From contig CP092863.1 of NCBI GenBank assembly GCA_030710605.1, forward strand, positions 143,560,623-143,624,622: DNA of 64,000 bases, written 5' to 3'. Position 1 is the stretch's first letter, and each line of letters starts with the position of its first letter. The notes beneath the pieces are model-generated. The model was not told the DNA's origin, made no database searches, and saw only the letters and a list, made by a program, of their open reading frames with translations. Positions 49,658 to 61,135 of the stretch are shown here, piece after piece. The position numbers and the translations under genes were made by a program. The stretch is from Cordylochernes scorpioides (Eukaryota; Arthropoda; Arachnida; Pseudoscorpiones; Chernetidae).

Positions 49658-50124
49658 TCTATATATATAAAAATGAATGTATGTCTGTTTGTCCTTTATG
49701 CCTGACCAAACCAATTTATGGTGTTATTAGTATAGTACTGGGAAGGTTTCTAGCAGATAAAATTTTTGAAATAACTTTTCGCCTAGAAATAATCAAGATA
49801 AATATTCTAATTTATCTGTTATAATTCAACAATCTGCTCTAAATATTATCATGATGATACGATGATTTTGTAATGTAGAAAATTAGGAAAGACAAAATTC
49901 AGGATGACACGGCAATTTATTTGAGACAAGAATAATGATACAATTCAAAGGCAAGATACTATTCCTTTAACTTCCAATTACCGAGGGAACCAATTAATAT
50001 TGATTTTATTCAACTTATCGAGTATTTTTCAAGGGACCGGGAAAAAATGTTCACTTTATCGAGAGATTCGTTAGACAAACCTTTACTCAGGTAAAACCCG
50101 GGCGAAGCCGGGCGGGTCCGCTAG
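49658..50124 (+). mobile_element. Helitron-like element, 467 bp, single 3' module
   Basis: TCTATATATATAAAAATGAA to GCGGGTCCGCTAG before T. It has one 3' module and is the minimal form of the family, useful as reference for the multi-ended copies. A short deletion occurs after CTGACCAAACCA. Confidence 0.85.
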
Positions 50125-50615
50125 TATTATATATATATTACACGTTATTTGTTTTCTTGGCCGACTGTTTTACATATGGTGTTATCTTAAAATTGCTTGT
50201 TTTGAATATTTTTTAGATTGAGATTATTAGCTAGTATGTAAAAAAATTAACTCTGTTGAAATTTAATTTTGTATTTATATATAAATAAAATTAACTCTGT
50301 TGATTTTTTTTTGTATTTAATCGATAACAGCGAAGTTACGCATGTTAATGTTAGGGAAACATATTTTGATGTTAAGCAAAACCTGCTCCATCTCGTTTTA
50401 CATAAATGTTGAAAATTTGGTTGAAATTGATGCATTGTAACGAAAGTTTTTAGTGATGTCCTCTTATGAAATTTGCATTTTTAAATATAATAATATTAAT
50501 AATGGTTTGCTAAAAAATTAGACAAAATTATTATAGTTTTTTTGAAACAATATATTAAACATTTTTGATAATATGTGTGTAAATTTAAAAAAAACTTCAT
50601 TTCTTGTATAATTAT
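50125..50615. other. AT-rich stretch without gene
   Basis: Two copies of AAAATTAACTCTGTTGA (50245, 50287). Nothing coding. Confidence 0.4.
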
Positions 50616-52952
50616 ACTGGTCAACAACATTTTTGCCCAAGAGAACCTGATGGTGTTTCTAGTGTAACTTTTCATGCTGAACTCAAAAATCAAATCAGAA
50701 ATTTTCCATCACCCATGGTATTTGCGTGACAGTATTTTTTTCGTATTGAGATAAATACAGCAAAAAATGCAAAAATTATTACATAAGCATTATTTCATAA
50801 ACCTTATTACATTACACTGGTTTATCGAACTTTTTTTTTTGTCCCAAAGGAAACAGCATCTTATCTAAATTTAAACTCTTTGTGCTGATTCCAAATATAC
50901 CATTAGTTTTTTCTATCACGCAAGATATCTGAGATACACCTACTTGAAATTTGGGAATGTTTTTAATATATAGTCCCATATGAACGAAATATATTTATTT
51001 TATTGAAAAGTAGTGACGTGGATTTTCTTCTATACTTTGCTTGTGGTACATCCCTCTTGAGTGTCCAGCAGTAGTCAGCAAGCATACCGTGATTCCATTT
51101 ACCATGGTACCGCTTCTCCATGCTTGATATATCTTGATGAAACCTCTCACCATGCTCATCGCTAACTGCATCAAGATTGTCTTGAAAGAAATCCAGATTT
51201 GAAAGCAGGAAATGGATATTGAGAGACATGTTACATCCAGTGCCTTGTAGGAAAGCAACAGATCATTAACTATGTCTCGGTAATTTTCAACCTTGACACT
51301 TCCTAAAAGTTCTTGCAAACGTTTCTAAAGGAATTCCATGCTGCTGCTTCAACTTCATTCAAACTATTTTGAAAATTTCCATCCTGCAGCAATTCTCGAA
51401 TCTGAGGTCCAACGAAATGCCCTTTTTAATTTCTCATCACTTATGCTAGAACATTTTTGTTTTAGTTAGGCAAATCCACTGGCATTTCGATCCATTGCCT
51501 TGACAAAGTTCTTCATTAATCCCAGTTTAATATGTAATGGTGGTAAGTAAATATTTTCTGAATCGATCAGAGGAGGATTTACAATATTTTTATGTCCTGG
51601 AGTAAATATTTCACGGTTTGGCCAGCTTTTTTTAATATAATGCCTTTCCCTATCTCTTCTATACCACTCACACAGAAAACAATAAAATATTGTATATCCT
51701 AGCTGTAATCCACGCAAGAGAGCAACGACTTTCAAATCGCTGCATATTTTCCAACCGTATCTTTCATATTCTATCTTTTTCAAAAGCAGTTTCATGTTTT
51801 CGTAAGTCTCTTTCATGTTGGATGCATGTGCTATTGGCACTGATGGTAACTTATTCCCGTTATGAAGGAGAACAGCGTTCAAACTAATGTTTGAAGAAAC
51901 GAATAAACGCCACTCTTCTTTATCATAGTCATGTCCAAGCGCTTCCATTAGACTAACGACATCATTACAATATACTAAATTATTTTCTTGTGAAAAGAAG
52001 TCTTGAAATTCATCTTGACGCTTGCGAAAAAAGCATACTTTTGTGCCTTTATGCAGCAGATTCCAGCTTTTTAACCTAGAGCCTAAAAGTTCACTCTATT
52101 TTTTTTTTTTGAATATCTAAATCACGTACGAGGTCTTTCAAATTTCTTTGGGTTAACAAATAAGGTTCAGATGAAGCACCTGCTTCAAAATTTGTGCCAT
52201 CCGACTGTTGCTCTCGTCTATCTGAATCATCGTCACTAAATGTGACATTTTCAGGAGGCTGTGGTACAGGTAAAATATCACTATGAGGAACCGGTCTCAT
52301 AGCAGAAGGCAAATCTAGATATTCAACTGCATGTCTTGATTTTTATGTAATACCTGTAGTCTTTGTCAAACAAAAATAACAGTTTGAAGAATGGTCTTTA
52401 GGTTCCCTCCATATCATTGGAACCGCAAAAGGCATATGACGTTAACCTTTAATCCACCCTGTAAGGCGTCGAGCACAAATTTCACAACAATGTTGAGGAG
52501 CGCAAGTCTTATCTTGGTCACTGACTTTACAGCCAAAATAAAGTTAATAGCACTTTTTGATGAGCGGTGTAAAGTTTCGCCTTTGAACTTTGAAAATTAA
52601 TTCCCCACAAATGTAACAGAAAATATCAGGAATATTAATGCAACGCCTCGGCATATTGATGTAAATAAAGATTTTGGAAAATAAAGCTTTTGGCTCCACA
52701 TATCAACTTTTCTTGTCAAAAATAAAGCGCTAGCTAATGTAATGATGTTTACTTAAAAAATGCTTACGTAACATTTTCTGCATTATTACTGTATATACCA
52801 ATTTATAGAAGAAATGGTTATCCTACAAGAAATATGGGTGATGGAAAACTTCTGATTTCATTTTTGAATTCAGCATAGAAAGTTACATTAGAATCAACAT
52901 CAGGTTTTCTCCGGCAAAAAAGAAAAAAATGTTTTTTTTTTTGTAGACCTGT
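50616..52952 (-). mobile_element. DNA transposon of unrecognised class, 2.34 kb, with long TIRs
   Basis: Left end ACTGGTCAACAACATTTTTG and right end (complement) ACAGGTCTACAAAAAA open inverted repeats of about 110 bp, including GAACCTGATGGTGTTTCTAG / GAAAACCTGATGTTGATTCT, and TTTTCCATCACCCAT on both sides. A single degraded gene lies between, on the minus strand. The target duplication is not clear. The class (for example which DDE superfamily) could not be assigned. Confidence 0.7.
50963..52654 (-). pseudogene. Degraded protein gene of the 2.34-kb transposon
   Basis: From ATG 52654 (MPRRCINIPDIFCYICGE) one frame continues through three stops, with Cys pairs like a zinc-binding domain (FCYIC; CAPQHCCEICARRLTGW; NCYFC). 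After PHSDILPVPQPPENV and a shift near 52095, it reads MEALGHDYDKEEWRLFVSSN, ICSDLKVVALLRGLQLGYTI, FLCEWYRRDRERHYIK, LPPLHIKLGLMKNFVKAMDR. After further shifts come VSDEHGERFHQDISSMEKRY and MLADYCWTLKRDVPQ. I have an impression of similar sequences in many arthropod genomes, where they are repetitive, but I know no function. The conserved Asp/His/Glu positions suggest an RNase H-like nuclease; this is inference. Loss of frame makes this copy inactive. Confidence 0.7.
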
Positions 52953-53104
52953 GTTATTGTTCTAAAATGTAAAATTAAATATCTTACTCTATCTATATAT
53001 ATATATAACTAGAAATAATTTGTATATATTTTGATGAAGCTGTGCATAAAATAGGTTAAACATTTACATGCAAAATACACATGTAATAATTTATATTTAT
53101 TTAT

Positions 53105-53204
53105 NNNNNNNNNNNNNNNNNNNNNNNNNNNNNNNNNNNNNNNNNNNNNNNNNNNNNNNNNNNNNNNNNNNNNNNNNNNNNNNNNNNNNNNNNNNNNNNN
53201 NNNN
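53105..53204. other. Assembly gap (100 N)
   Basis: Exactly 100 N. It truncates PNUTS-like copy D, whose C-terminal half would lie here or be missing. Confidence 0.99.
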
Positions 53205-53829
53205 AAAATGGATACACTAGTAGTTCCAACAATTATATTTAGACATTCCTTGGTACTTCGTCTACCTTTTGTATTTTATTGGAGATTGGTTTTTCTACAG
53301 AAATCCATCTTTCTTTCAATGACTTAGCAGCACCATGCTCTGAAACTTCTACATAATCGTCTTTAAGATCATTATTTACTCTAAGATTTCTTCTCTTTTC
53401 TTCTCTTTAACACAATCTACATAGATCACTTTCTTCCATTTAAGACTGACACTATCTACAGCTAATGTACTAATTTCTTTAATCGTCGTATTTACTAAAT
53501 ACTTAACAAATTAGGGATTTTGTTATCCCCCAATAATCCAAGTGTCCTGGAAGTTTCTTTGAGAAGTTTAATAATTCCCAAATGTATTTTAATCTTTCTT
53601 TCATTTTGGAAGATCAGAAAATCCAGTCATTCAACATGCCCCAATCCATTCTCAATTATCATCTTGAGAATGTGTTCATACCGTGGCTTGGAGTATTTGA
53701 CAGAAGGTTGTACGTTTTTAAAACTATTGGAATGTTGTTTAAGTAAATTAACTAAACTCTCAAGTTTACCTTCACTTTGACAACCTTCAGTAGATTTATC
53801 ACTTTTCTCAATGTCTTATTAGATACCAT
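53205..53829 (-). pseudogene. PNUTS/PPP1R10-like copy D (B type), N-terminal half only
   Basis: On the minus strand the sequence matches copy B closely from ATGGTATCTAATAAGACATTG through the LW domain (LLKQHSNSFKN; a frame-shifted ENGLG for ENGLW) to the linker equivalent of KRQKVEEATKECLNI. Several base losses break the frame (for example after the start codon region and near 53640). It keeps TGG where B has its first stop (near 53580). It ends at the gap. Upstream flank and satellite match those of copy B. Confidence 0.75.
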
Positions 53830-54535
53830 CGTATGTTTTATAAAAGTTATATATAAATATATCTGATATAACAAGTGATTTTTTTTTTGTTTTTTTTATT
53901 GGAATAATTAATATATTTATAATTTCTCTAACTCGTAATAGAGGTAAATGTATGATGATTAAATAATGAATAAAATTAAATAATGAATAGAATAAATTTG
54001 TTTTTTCACAGAGTAAAAAACTTTCTTGAAAACAGATTTTCTGGTAATTACTTGAAATTATTCTGCTTTGTGTGAATGTTCTAAAATTGTTTAAAATAGA
54101 AATTTTTGAGATCAATATAAAGTGTCCCAAATTTGTATTTTTCTTATTACTTGGCGAATAATATTATTAACGGCAAATATATAATAATACATAAATACAA
54201 TACTTTATACATAATACAAAGACATTATATATAACGGTGAATAATATTATGATGAATAATAATGAAATTTCAATTTTTGTAAGTGTTTGAAACCTTTGGG
54301 ACAACCTTGTAAAGAACATCAACAATCAGAAAATTGTATTATTTTAAATTGAGTAATAAAATAAAACATACATTTTTATATTTTATTTTAAACTTAAGGA
54401 CGGGGCGAATGATTGCAGACACGTTCATTAAAAAGGCCACTGACCTATATTTTACAAGTTTTAATTGTTTTAAACTAAATTAAATATTCGTGTCATTTTT
54501 TGAAATTTGATTCTTTATTTTTTTTCGTGAGTTAA
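53830..54535. other. Inverted copy of copy B's 5' flank
   Basis: It matches the reverse complement of about 13750-14535, including a decayed single unit of the 80-bp array and the TTGGGACAACCTTGTAAA motif. No gene. Confidence 0.5.
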
Positions 54536-54539
54536 GGAA

Positions 54540-55020
54540 TTTGTACCTTTTAGCATGTATATCGGGATATTCCAGTACAAATATCTGAAAGATATTTACA
54601 GTGACCTTTATTGAAGACATAACGAGATAACCAAGTGTGAATACACTCAGGACAAAACTTAAGGAGTTGTACCTTTTACCATGTATATCGGGATTGAGAT
54701 AATAAATCCTGAAAAATTACAGTACTTTTATTGAAGACATACAGATACCAAGTATGTATACTCATTGACAAAAATAAAGGACGTTGTACCTTTTAACCAT
54801 GTTATCGGGATTCAGACAATAACTCTGAAAGATATTACAGTGACCTTAATTGAAGTTACACCAGATAACCAAGTGTGTATAAACTCATGGCAAAACTTAA
54901 GGAAGTTGTACCTTTGAGCATGTACATAATCGGGATTCAGACAATAACTCTGAAAGATATTACAGTGACCTTTATTGACGATATCGAGATAACCAAGTGT
55001 GAACACAAAATTGCTTCTGC
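54540..55020. repeat. Satellite array, about 119-bp unit (array 4), degraded
   Basis: Four units of the array 1 family in inverted orientation (ACAATAACTCTGAAAGATAT, TACAGTGACCTTTATTGA). Many single-base losses make this the most diverged of the four arrays. Confidence 0.8.
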
Positions 55021-55189
55021 TCCTTTAAAAAATAATAGAACTCCTGCGACATTAAATATGAAACTTGCTCAAGTTTTGTCTATGATTGTAGCTTAAGATA
55101 AAATTTCAATAACACTTAGAGAATTATTCTGAATATAGAGCAATCCATAATACATTTATATTTTAAAAATAAGGCTTATTTTGGATTTA

Positions 55190-55265
55190 AATTATGATTA
55201 TTTATTTACCGATATTTCGATGGATCAATCTTCCATCTTTTACGAGGTGTTTTGCAGTGAAGCAC
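55190..55265 (-). repeat. Penelope-type terminal hairpin
   Basis: Minus strand: CACCTCGTAAAAGATGGAAG, ATTGATCCATCGAAATATCGG. It lies downstream, on the same strand, of the GIY-YIG fragment at 55740-55975, which links this hairpin family to Penelope elements. Confidence 0.45.
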
Positions 55266-55739
55266 GCAGCAGGTCGCGCGCCCCAGGTGAGCCACTAACG
55301 TTCTCTAAGCTTATTGGGCGATGAACCACTAATATACACAATCTAAACAGAGTAAATATAATCAAAATAAAAGTGATATATGTAAATGACTATTGAAATT
55401 AAGAGATATCAAATTAATTAAAGAAAAAGTGATATATGTAATGACTAAGTGATATATGTAAATGACTAATGAAAATTAAGAGATATCGAATTAATTAAAC
55501 AAATAAAATCATGAAATTGAAATAACTTGTAACAAATATACAAATAGTAATAGATATCCGATTAAAAATGGAATAAAATAACCATGTAAATAGCATAATC
55601 ATCTAAGAGTTCTAAAATTGGGTATATATATCTGGCAAGTCAATCTTTCTATTGATACTATTTTTATTCTCTAATGAGCTCCAGCTTTCTAAAAATAAAC
55701 GGCAATGTTTTTCTTTGATGTTTTGATGAATTATAGATG
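55266..55739. other. AT-rich stretch, probably Penelope 3' region
   Basis: Contains a local duplication (AAAGTGATATATGTAAATGA repeated at 55365-55465). No coding frame. Confidence 0.4.
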
Positions 55740-55975
55740 TGTGATCGAAGTCTGGATGTGACTATTGTTGAATGCATGATCTACTAGTAGAATGTCGGGT
55801 TATGGCGCTTTAGTGCGGATTTGTGTTGGTTAATTCTTTCAGATAAAGGTTTGCTGGTTTCTCCTATGTATATTGCCTGGCAGGATTTGCATGGTATTTT
55901 ATAAACCACATTCGCTCTATCTTCTGGCTTGTAGATTTGTTTTGTATATCAGGGTGACGGAATACCCTTGGTATA
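55740..55975 (-). pseudogene. Penelope-like GIY-YIG endonuclease fragment
   Basis: Minus-strand translation of 55945-55790 gives KPEDRANVVYKIPCKSCQAI, YIGETSKPLSERINQHKSAL, KRHNPTFY then stops. The IPC..C.....YIGET...L..RI..H pattern is the Penelope GIY-YIG domain. It is a different subfamily from the copy at 23504-23968. Reverse transcriptase sequence is not recognisable upstream. Confidence 0.7.
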
Positions 55976-56165
55976 CCAGGCCAATGTTCTAGTAATTCTG
56001 TAATTGGAGTGTACTAGATTTCTCTATAAGATGTAGAAAACTCACTGGCTTAACTGTCACCGAGATGGTACATGGAGCTCAAGACAGAGATGGCTGGCGT
56101 CGTGTTTGGGATGTAATATGTACAGTACAACGTTTGATCGCGAATAAAATTATTTATAAAAAATA

Positions 56166-56310
56166 CAGTTAAACCTCTCTATAGCGCCCCCTTTTGGGAC
56201 TCACCAAATTGGGTGCTAAAGACAGGTCACTTTTAATGTAAAATGTTTAAATCGGGCGCTATAGAGAGGAAGGCGTTATTTAGAGGGGGCTCTATAGACA
56301 GGTTTAACTG
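56166..56310. mobile_element. Pogo-like MITE, 145 bp, intact
   Basis: CAGTTAAACCTCTCTATAGC at the left, GCTCTATAGACAGGTTTAACTG at the right, TA on both sides. It is the uninterrupted reference for 12293-12772. Confidence 0.85.
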
Positions 56311-56600
56311 TATATGCGTGTAGAATAGTAGTTGAAAATGATGCAATAAGTTTAATATGTAAATATGTTAAAACAGCTTATTAAAAAATCTTGTGAAATT
56401 TAAACTGTACATACATAAGCGTAGAAATCATTAATATTTGTCAAAAAAAGGATAAACAGTACTGTAAATTGAAAGAAGCAAGACGATGAAGCTATATCAA
56501 AACTTAAATAACTCCAATGGAAGTGTTACCTAAAAATTAATAAATATATATTTTTTGTGTATTTTTTTTTTCTTTATATATTTAAAGTTATGATTTGAAA
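56311..56600. other. AT-rich stretch without gene
   Basis: Nothing recognised. Confidence 0.4.
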
Positions 56601-56604
56601 TAGA

Positions 56605-56812
56605 ATGATAAAGAAAAAAGGCATCTCCTTTTGATGCAACTATAAGTTGCTGATGGCTTGCGCCATTTCAAAATAAACATAAACTATTCTCGTTGAATTT
56701 TAATTTTATTCCAGAATTGGTCAAATAGATAGTTGATATTTATTTCGATAGATGGCGCAACCCATCAGTAACTTTCAGTTGTATGATAAAGAAATTACTT
56801 TTCAATAATTTA
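56605..56812. repeat. Palindromic MITE (AAAAGGCATCTCC family), 208 bp
   Basis: Left AAAAAGGCATCTCCTTTTGA, GATGGCTTGCGCCATTTC; right ATAGATGGCGCAACCCATCA, GTAACTTTCAGTTG. It is the simplest copy of the family at 30600-31390. Confidence 0.7.
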
Positions 56813-56969
56813 TGCAACTTATCTCAGTACAATATCACAATTGTACACTTGTACTATTTTTTACAGAACGATAAATGTTATTTTTTTTTTGTATTTTATG
56901 TAATGAAGTAAAAAAAGGTTAAATTAATTATAAAGAGTGTGTTAGCAATATAAACATCTATTGAGGTTC

Positions 56970-57290
56970 AGGATAACCTCGTAAAAGATGGACGATTGGT
57001 CCATAGAAATATTGGATGAATAAAAACTTTCATCAAAATTTAAAATGAACCTTATTTAAACAATAAAATGTTAATAAATATGTAATGTATAACTGAAATG
57101 TGTTTTCAATAATATATTAGAGTGGAAAATTGAGCGAGACAAAATTAAAAAAAGAAAAAATTTTAATAAATAAAAATCAATAATAAATACAATATCAAAA
57201 TGATATATATTGTCCAAAAAAAAAAAAAACATGTTTCATAATTACATAGTCTAGGTGAATAGCTTCCTTGTGTTAGGTCGATTCTTTTGA
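56970..57290. other. 3' flank of copy E, with Penelope-type hairpin
   Basis: 56975-57030 reads CCTCGTAAAAGATGGACGAT, TGGTCCATAGAAATATTGG on the plus strand (GAAA is AGAAA after a C-to-A change). The rest is the inverted match of copy A's 3' flank (6840-7050). No gene. Confidence 0.5.
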
Positions 57291-57430
57291 AAGGTTATTT
57301 TCTTTTTTTTGTGCTATTAGTACCGAATATTTTCGTGTTTTTGAAATACTTCTGATATTTCCATATTACCAAAGGATCATTAGCCAACTTGATGTCATAT
57401 ATATATAAATATGTAGGAAGTAAATGTTGT

Positions 57431-60119
57431 TTATTGAGGATGAAGGAAGTTACAGGCGTCACCCAATCTACAATATCCTCTGGCGAATGTCGGCACGGAA
57501 CTCTTGGTATAAACTTTCTGTTGGGATCTGTTCTGTTGGCAGGGAGGGTATTGGTAGATTTCTGTGGATATTTTATTAAATTGTTGTGGAATGTATGAAC
57601 TATATTTGTGGCACATTCTGGAAGTGATTTGGTAATTGTTGGATCCCTGATTGTTGGTGTTGGTTTCCTATTTGTTGGTGTTGGAATCCTGATTGTTGGT
57701 GTTGGAATCCTGATTGTTGATCTTGGAATCCACATTGTGGCTGTTGGAATCCATTTTGTTGGTGAATTCCTGATTGTTGGAATCCTGAATGTTGGAATCC
57801 GAATTGTGGATTTTGAACAATGATTGTGGTTGTTTAGACCCTGTTTCGGAATGTTGAGATCCTGTTTTAGACAGCTGAGACCATTTTTGTGAATATTGAG
57901 ACCCTGTTTGTGACTGTTGTACGTCTTGTTGTGGTATTTGGTATTTATAAAGTTGGGATTGCATTACTGGACCACCATCATTTAAACATGTCTGCTCTAT
58001 CGTCGAAATAGGACTCTCCTGTATATTGTTTGTATTTTTAGCTTCTTTATTCTTGCGGCGACACAATTTAAATTGTGAAAATTGCTAGGATGACTTATGA
58101 AAGCTCTAGCCAATGAGTCTGGAATGTTTGCGCCGCGGAGTCATGGTAAAATGACGTACTCAGTTTCCAGGGCCTTAGATTTGATGAGGAGAACAGGACT
58201 CAAATGGTTCTTGGCTGGCGGTGTTGGATTGTCAATAATGGGAAGAGAATTTGACATACCCACTGAATTGATCGCCTTCTTAAGATGTTCCCAATTTAGA
58301 TTTTTCCAAGTTGGGAATAACGTCTTTACCATTTGAAGATACTTCGGTAGATCAACGTTCTTATTTATAGATACCATGGAGGTATCTCCATTTTCTATCT
58401 TTTGCTTCTTAATTGGTGATGGCTTATCAAGGAATTCCATTTTTCTTTTCGTTGCTTTATTTGTACTTTGGACAGGACTCAAATGTTTCATGGCTGGCGG
58501 TGTTGGATTGTCAATAATTGGAAGGGAATTTGTCATACCCACTGAATTGATTGCGTTTTTAAGATGTTCCCAATTTACATTTTCCAAGTTGGGGATAATT
58601 GGAATGGGATCATTCAACAAATCTATTTGTTTGCTATCAGATTCCTGATGTATTTGAAGTGATATCTGTAATGGAGAATTTATTTCTATGTCTTCACTTT
58701 TTATTACAATCTTTTCAAGAGGAGGTGAAATTGTAATAGGCTCGGGTGTCCTACATGGTAAACTTGTCTTCATATGGTTTTCCTGTTTTTCCTTATAATA
58801 TCCAAGTGCTCGCCTTTTTATATTCTTTTTCTTAATATCAAGGGCGATATTTTTACAGACATCTCTTTCTCCGAGAATTACCTCGAAATATCGTTCTTCT
58901 ACAAGATCATCCTTCCAATGAACTTTCTTTTTTACGATAGACTTCGTGTAAATGTTGAGGATTGGTTTTAGAGTCGAATTCTTTATCTCAGAATCTTGTA
59001 TATTGTTTTCAAGAACTTTCATTTTTTGCTCTTCGTCTTTATCATTTGAAGATACGTCGGTAGATGCAACGTTCTTATTTATAGATACCATGGAGGTATC
59101 TACATTTTCTATCTTTTGCTTCTTAATTGGTGATGGATTTTCTGAGAATTCCAATTTTCTTTTTAATGCTTGATTTGTACTTTGGGCTAGCAAATCGGAA
59201 TTTTCGCTAATGTTCGAATTTGAATTTTCACCATCGTCTTTCAAATTTTTTGACAATTCTATTTGCGAATCTGGTGAAGATAATTCAGCAGAAATTTCAC
59301 AAATGTTTTTATTCCGGATCTCAGAATCATGTTTACTATTTACAAGAACTTCCATTTGTTCTTCTTCTTTATCATTTACAGAAACTTTGGTTGATTCAAT
59401 ATTCTTTATTTCCATATGGGTATTTTCTTTTTCAATCTTCTGCTTTTTAATAGCTGATGGATTATCAGGGGATTCCAATTTTCTTTTTAAATATTTGTTG
59501 TACTTGATCCTGAGGAAGAGGAATGTTCGCCAAAAATCGAATTTAGATCTTCAGCTTCTTTTTTTGTATTCTCTTTCAATTCAATTTGCGTATCTAAAGA
59601 ATCTGAAAGAAGGATTTCTTGATTTGAATTAATCTCAGACGAATTGGCTTCAATTAGTATTTTTTTATTCTTCTTTTGAATCGGCTTAGATATTTTTATT
59701 TTTTTATTTGCAGAGAAAGTTTTTTTGTTTACCTTTGTCCATTTGTTGACAATGTCTTCGGCTAAATCTTTTATTTCTTTACAATCTTTTTTAATATAAG
59801 ATTCAACTTTTTTAGGAATTGGACTTTGTTTCAAAAGTTCAAGAGTGATAGGAATTATTTTATAAACTTTTAAAATTTCCACGATGTAATTTTCAACATT
59901 TCTCTTTGGTGGATTTGATATCCAGTATTTTAGCGTTTCCCATAATCCATTTTCGATCAACATTTCAAGTACATTTTCATCTGTAACTTGAAGCATTTGG
60001 CAATAGCTCAATCGGTTTTTAAAACTCTTCGAATTTCTTTTAATTAAATTTGCCAAATTTTTGTCATTTTTGAAACCTCCATTTGTAGATAAACCTTGAG
60101 TCAAAATTCTACTTTCCAT
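57431..60119 (-). pseudogene. PNUTS/PPP1R10-like copy E, PP1 motif intact, frameshifted
   Basis: Begins MESRILTQG. The LW domain (60060-59740, LIENGLWETLKYWI ... LAEDIVNKWTKV) is intact in the first 210-codon frame. A single-base loss near 59497 shifts the frame; the following frame (59478-58141) holds the linker, a canonical PP1 motif K-V-H-W (Val codon 58921-58923) with KDDLVEERYFEV, then an acidic region. The segment corresponding to the EEIYRQIL...EPNEEI block of copy A is deleted. The internal duplication seen in A is present but decayed. Later losses near 58145 and 57485 (CATTTCGCC to CATTCGCC) put the FQ-rich region and the CCCH finger in different frames. It is the only A-type copy with an intact docking motif. 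Confidence 0.8.
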
Positions 60120-60680
60120 TGTTTCGTTTAGAGAATAATTTATTTATAAACGTTGATAAATATACTTTATATTAATACCTATATGCAAATATATTCTATA
60201 TATGCAATATACTGGATTCAAATTGATTTTTTATAAGATATATATATATATTACCAATTATAATATATATAAGATATAAACGGAATACAAGTTTGATGAA
60301 ACGATTAATTTAGTTAATTCAGGTTATCTGAAATTATACGAAATATTTTTATATCGTTATATATTTTTTTTACAGAAGAGATAACATGAAAGACAAGCAT
60401 AAAACATTGGGTGTAGGACAATATATAATAATGAATTCAAAATAATGATAAAAATATTAAATCTGTTACAAAATAATTTTAAAATTTTATAAAATTTAAT
60501 ATATTTTGTTTATTATTTATATAATTAATTTAGACTTCTCTGAAGCCACGTACAGAAGTCACCCGGGCTGATATCTTCTTGGTTTGATTTACTATATCAG
60601 TGGAAGTCTATTTCATGTTATATAAAATATTAAAATTAGAAATACATTCTAAGAGCTATTTTTTAATTTAAATATATATA
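60120..60680. other. 5' flank of copy E, then AT-rich sequence
   Basis: 60120-60310 matches the flanks of A and C, including TATAATATATATAAGATATA, at the site where copy C carries the Helitron. The LTR-like repeat of A and C is missing here. The remainder has no gene. Confidence 0.5.
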
Positions 60681-60835
60681 CAGTTAAACCAGTCTATAGC
60701 GCCCCCTATAAATAGCGCCTTCCTCTCTATAGCGCCCGATTTTAAATACATAGTACGATGCGATTTACATTAAAAGTGATCTGTCTATAGCACCCTATTT
60801 TGGTGAGTCTCAAGAGGGGGCGCTTTAGAAAACTT
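60681..60835. mobile_element. Pogo-like MITE, right end lost
   Basis: CAGTTAAACCAGTCTATAGC at the left; the right part stops at GAGGGGGCGCTTTAGAAAAC. It belongs to the family of 56166-56310. Confidence 0.7.
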
Positions 60836-61135
60836 GAATAGCGGCTCGTTCAATGAACGGGTCTGGAATAATTAGAATAACGGCTCGTTCAACGGAAGAC
60901 AGTAGAAGTTTGATATATGTGTGAAAAAAAAAAAAAATTCGCGTCTCAATGTTTTCATTTGTTATATATAGTTGGTGCGTTATTGTTTTGTATTAAATAT
61001 CAATTCACCTTGACAATAATGTATTCAGTAGAGAGTGGATGTAAGTTCCATGAGTATTGTTTAACCAATGTTCATTAGACAAACTTTCACTCAGGTGAAC
61101 AAACCGGGCGAAGCCGGGCACACATATTCGCTAGT
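60836..61135 (+). mobile_element. Helitron-like 3' part with CTAG end
   Basis: GTTCATTAGACAAACTTTCA, CTCAGGTGAACAAACC, hairpin CCGGGCGAAGCCGGGC and end ATATTCGCTAG before T. It is the inverted homologue of 11396-11560. A short duplication, GAATAGCGGCTCGTTCAA / GAATAACGGCTCGTTCAA, lies at 60836-60893. The 5' end is unclear. Confidence 0.65.
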
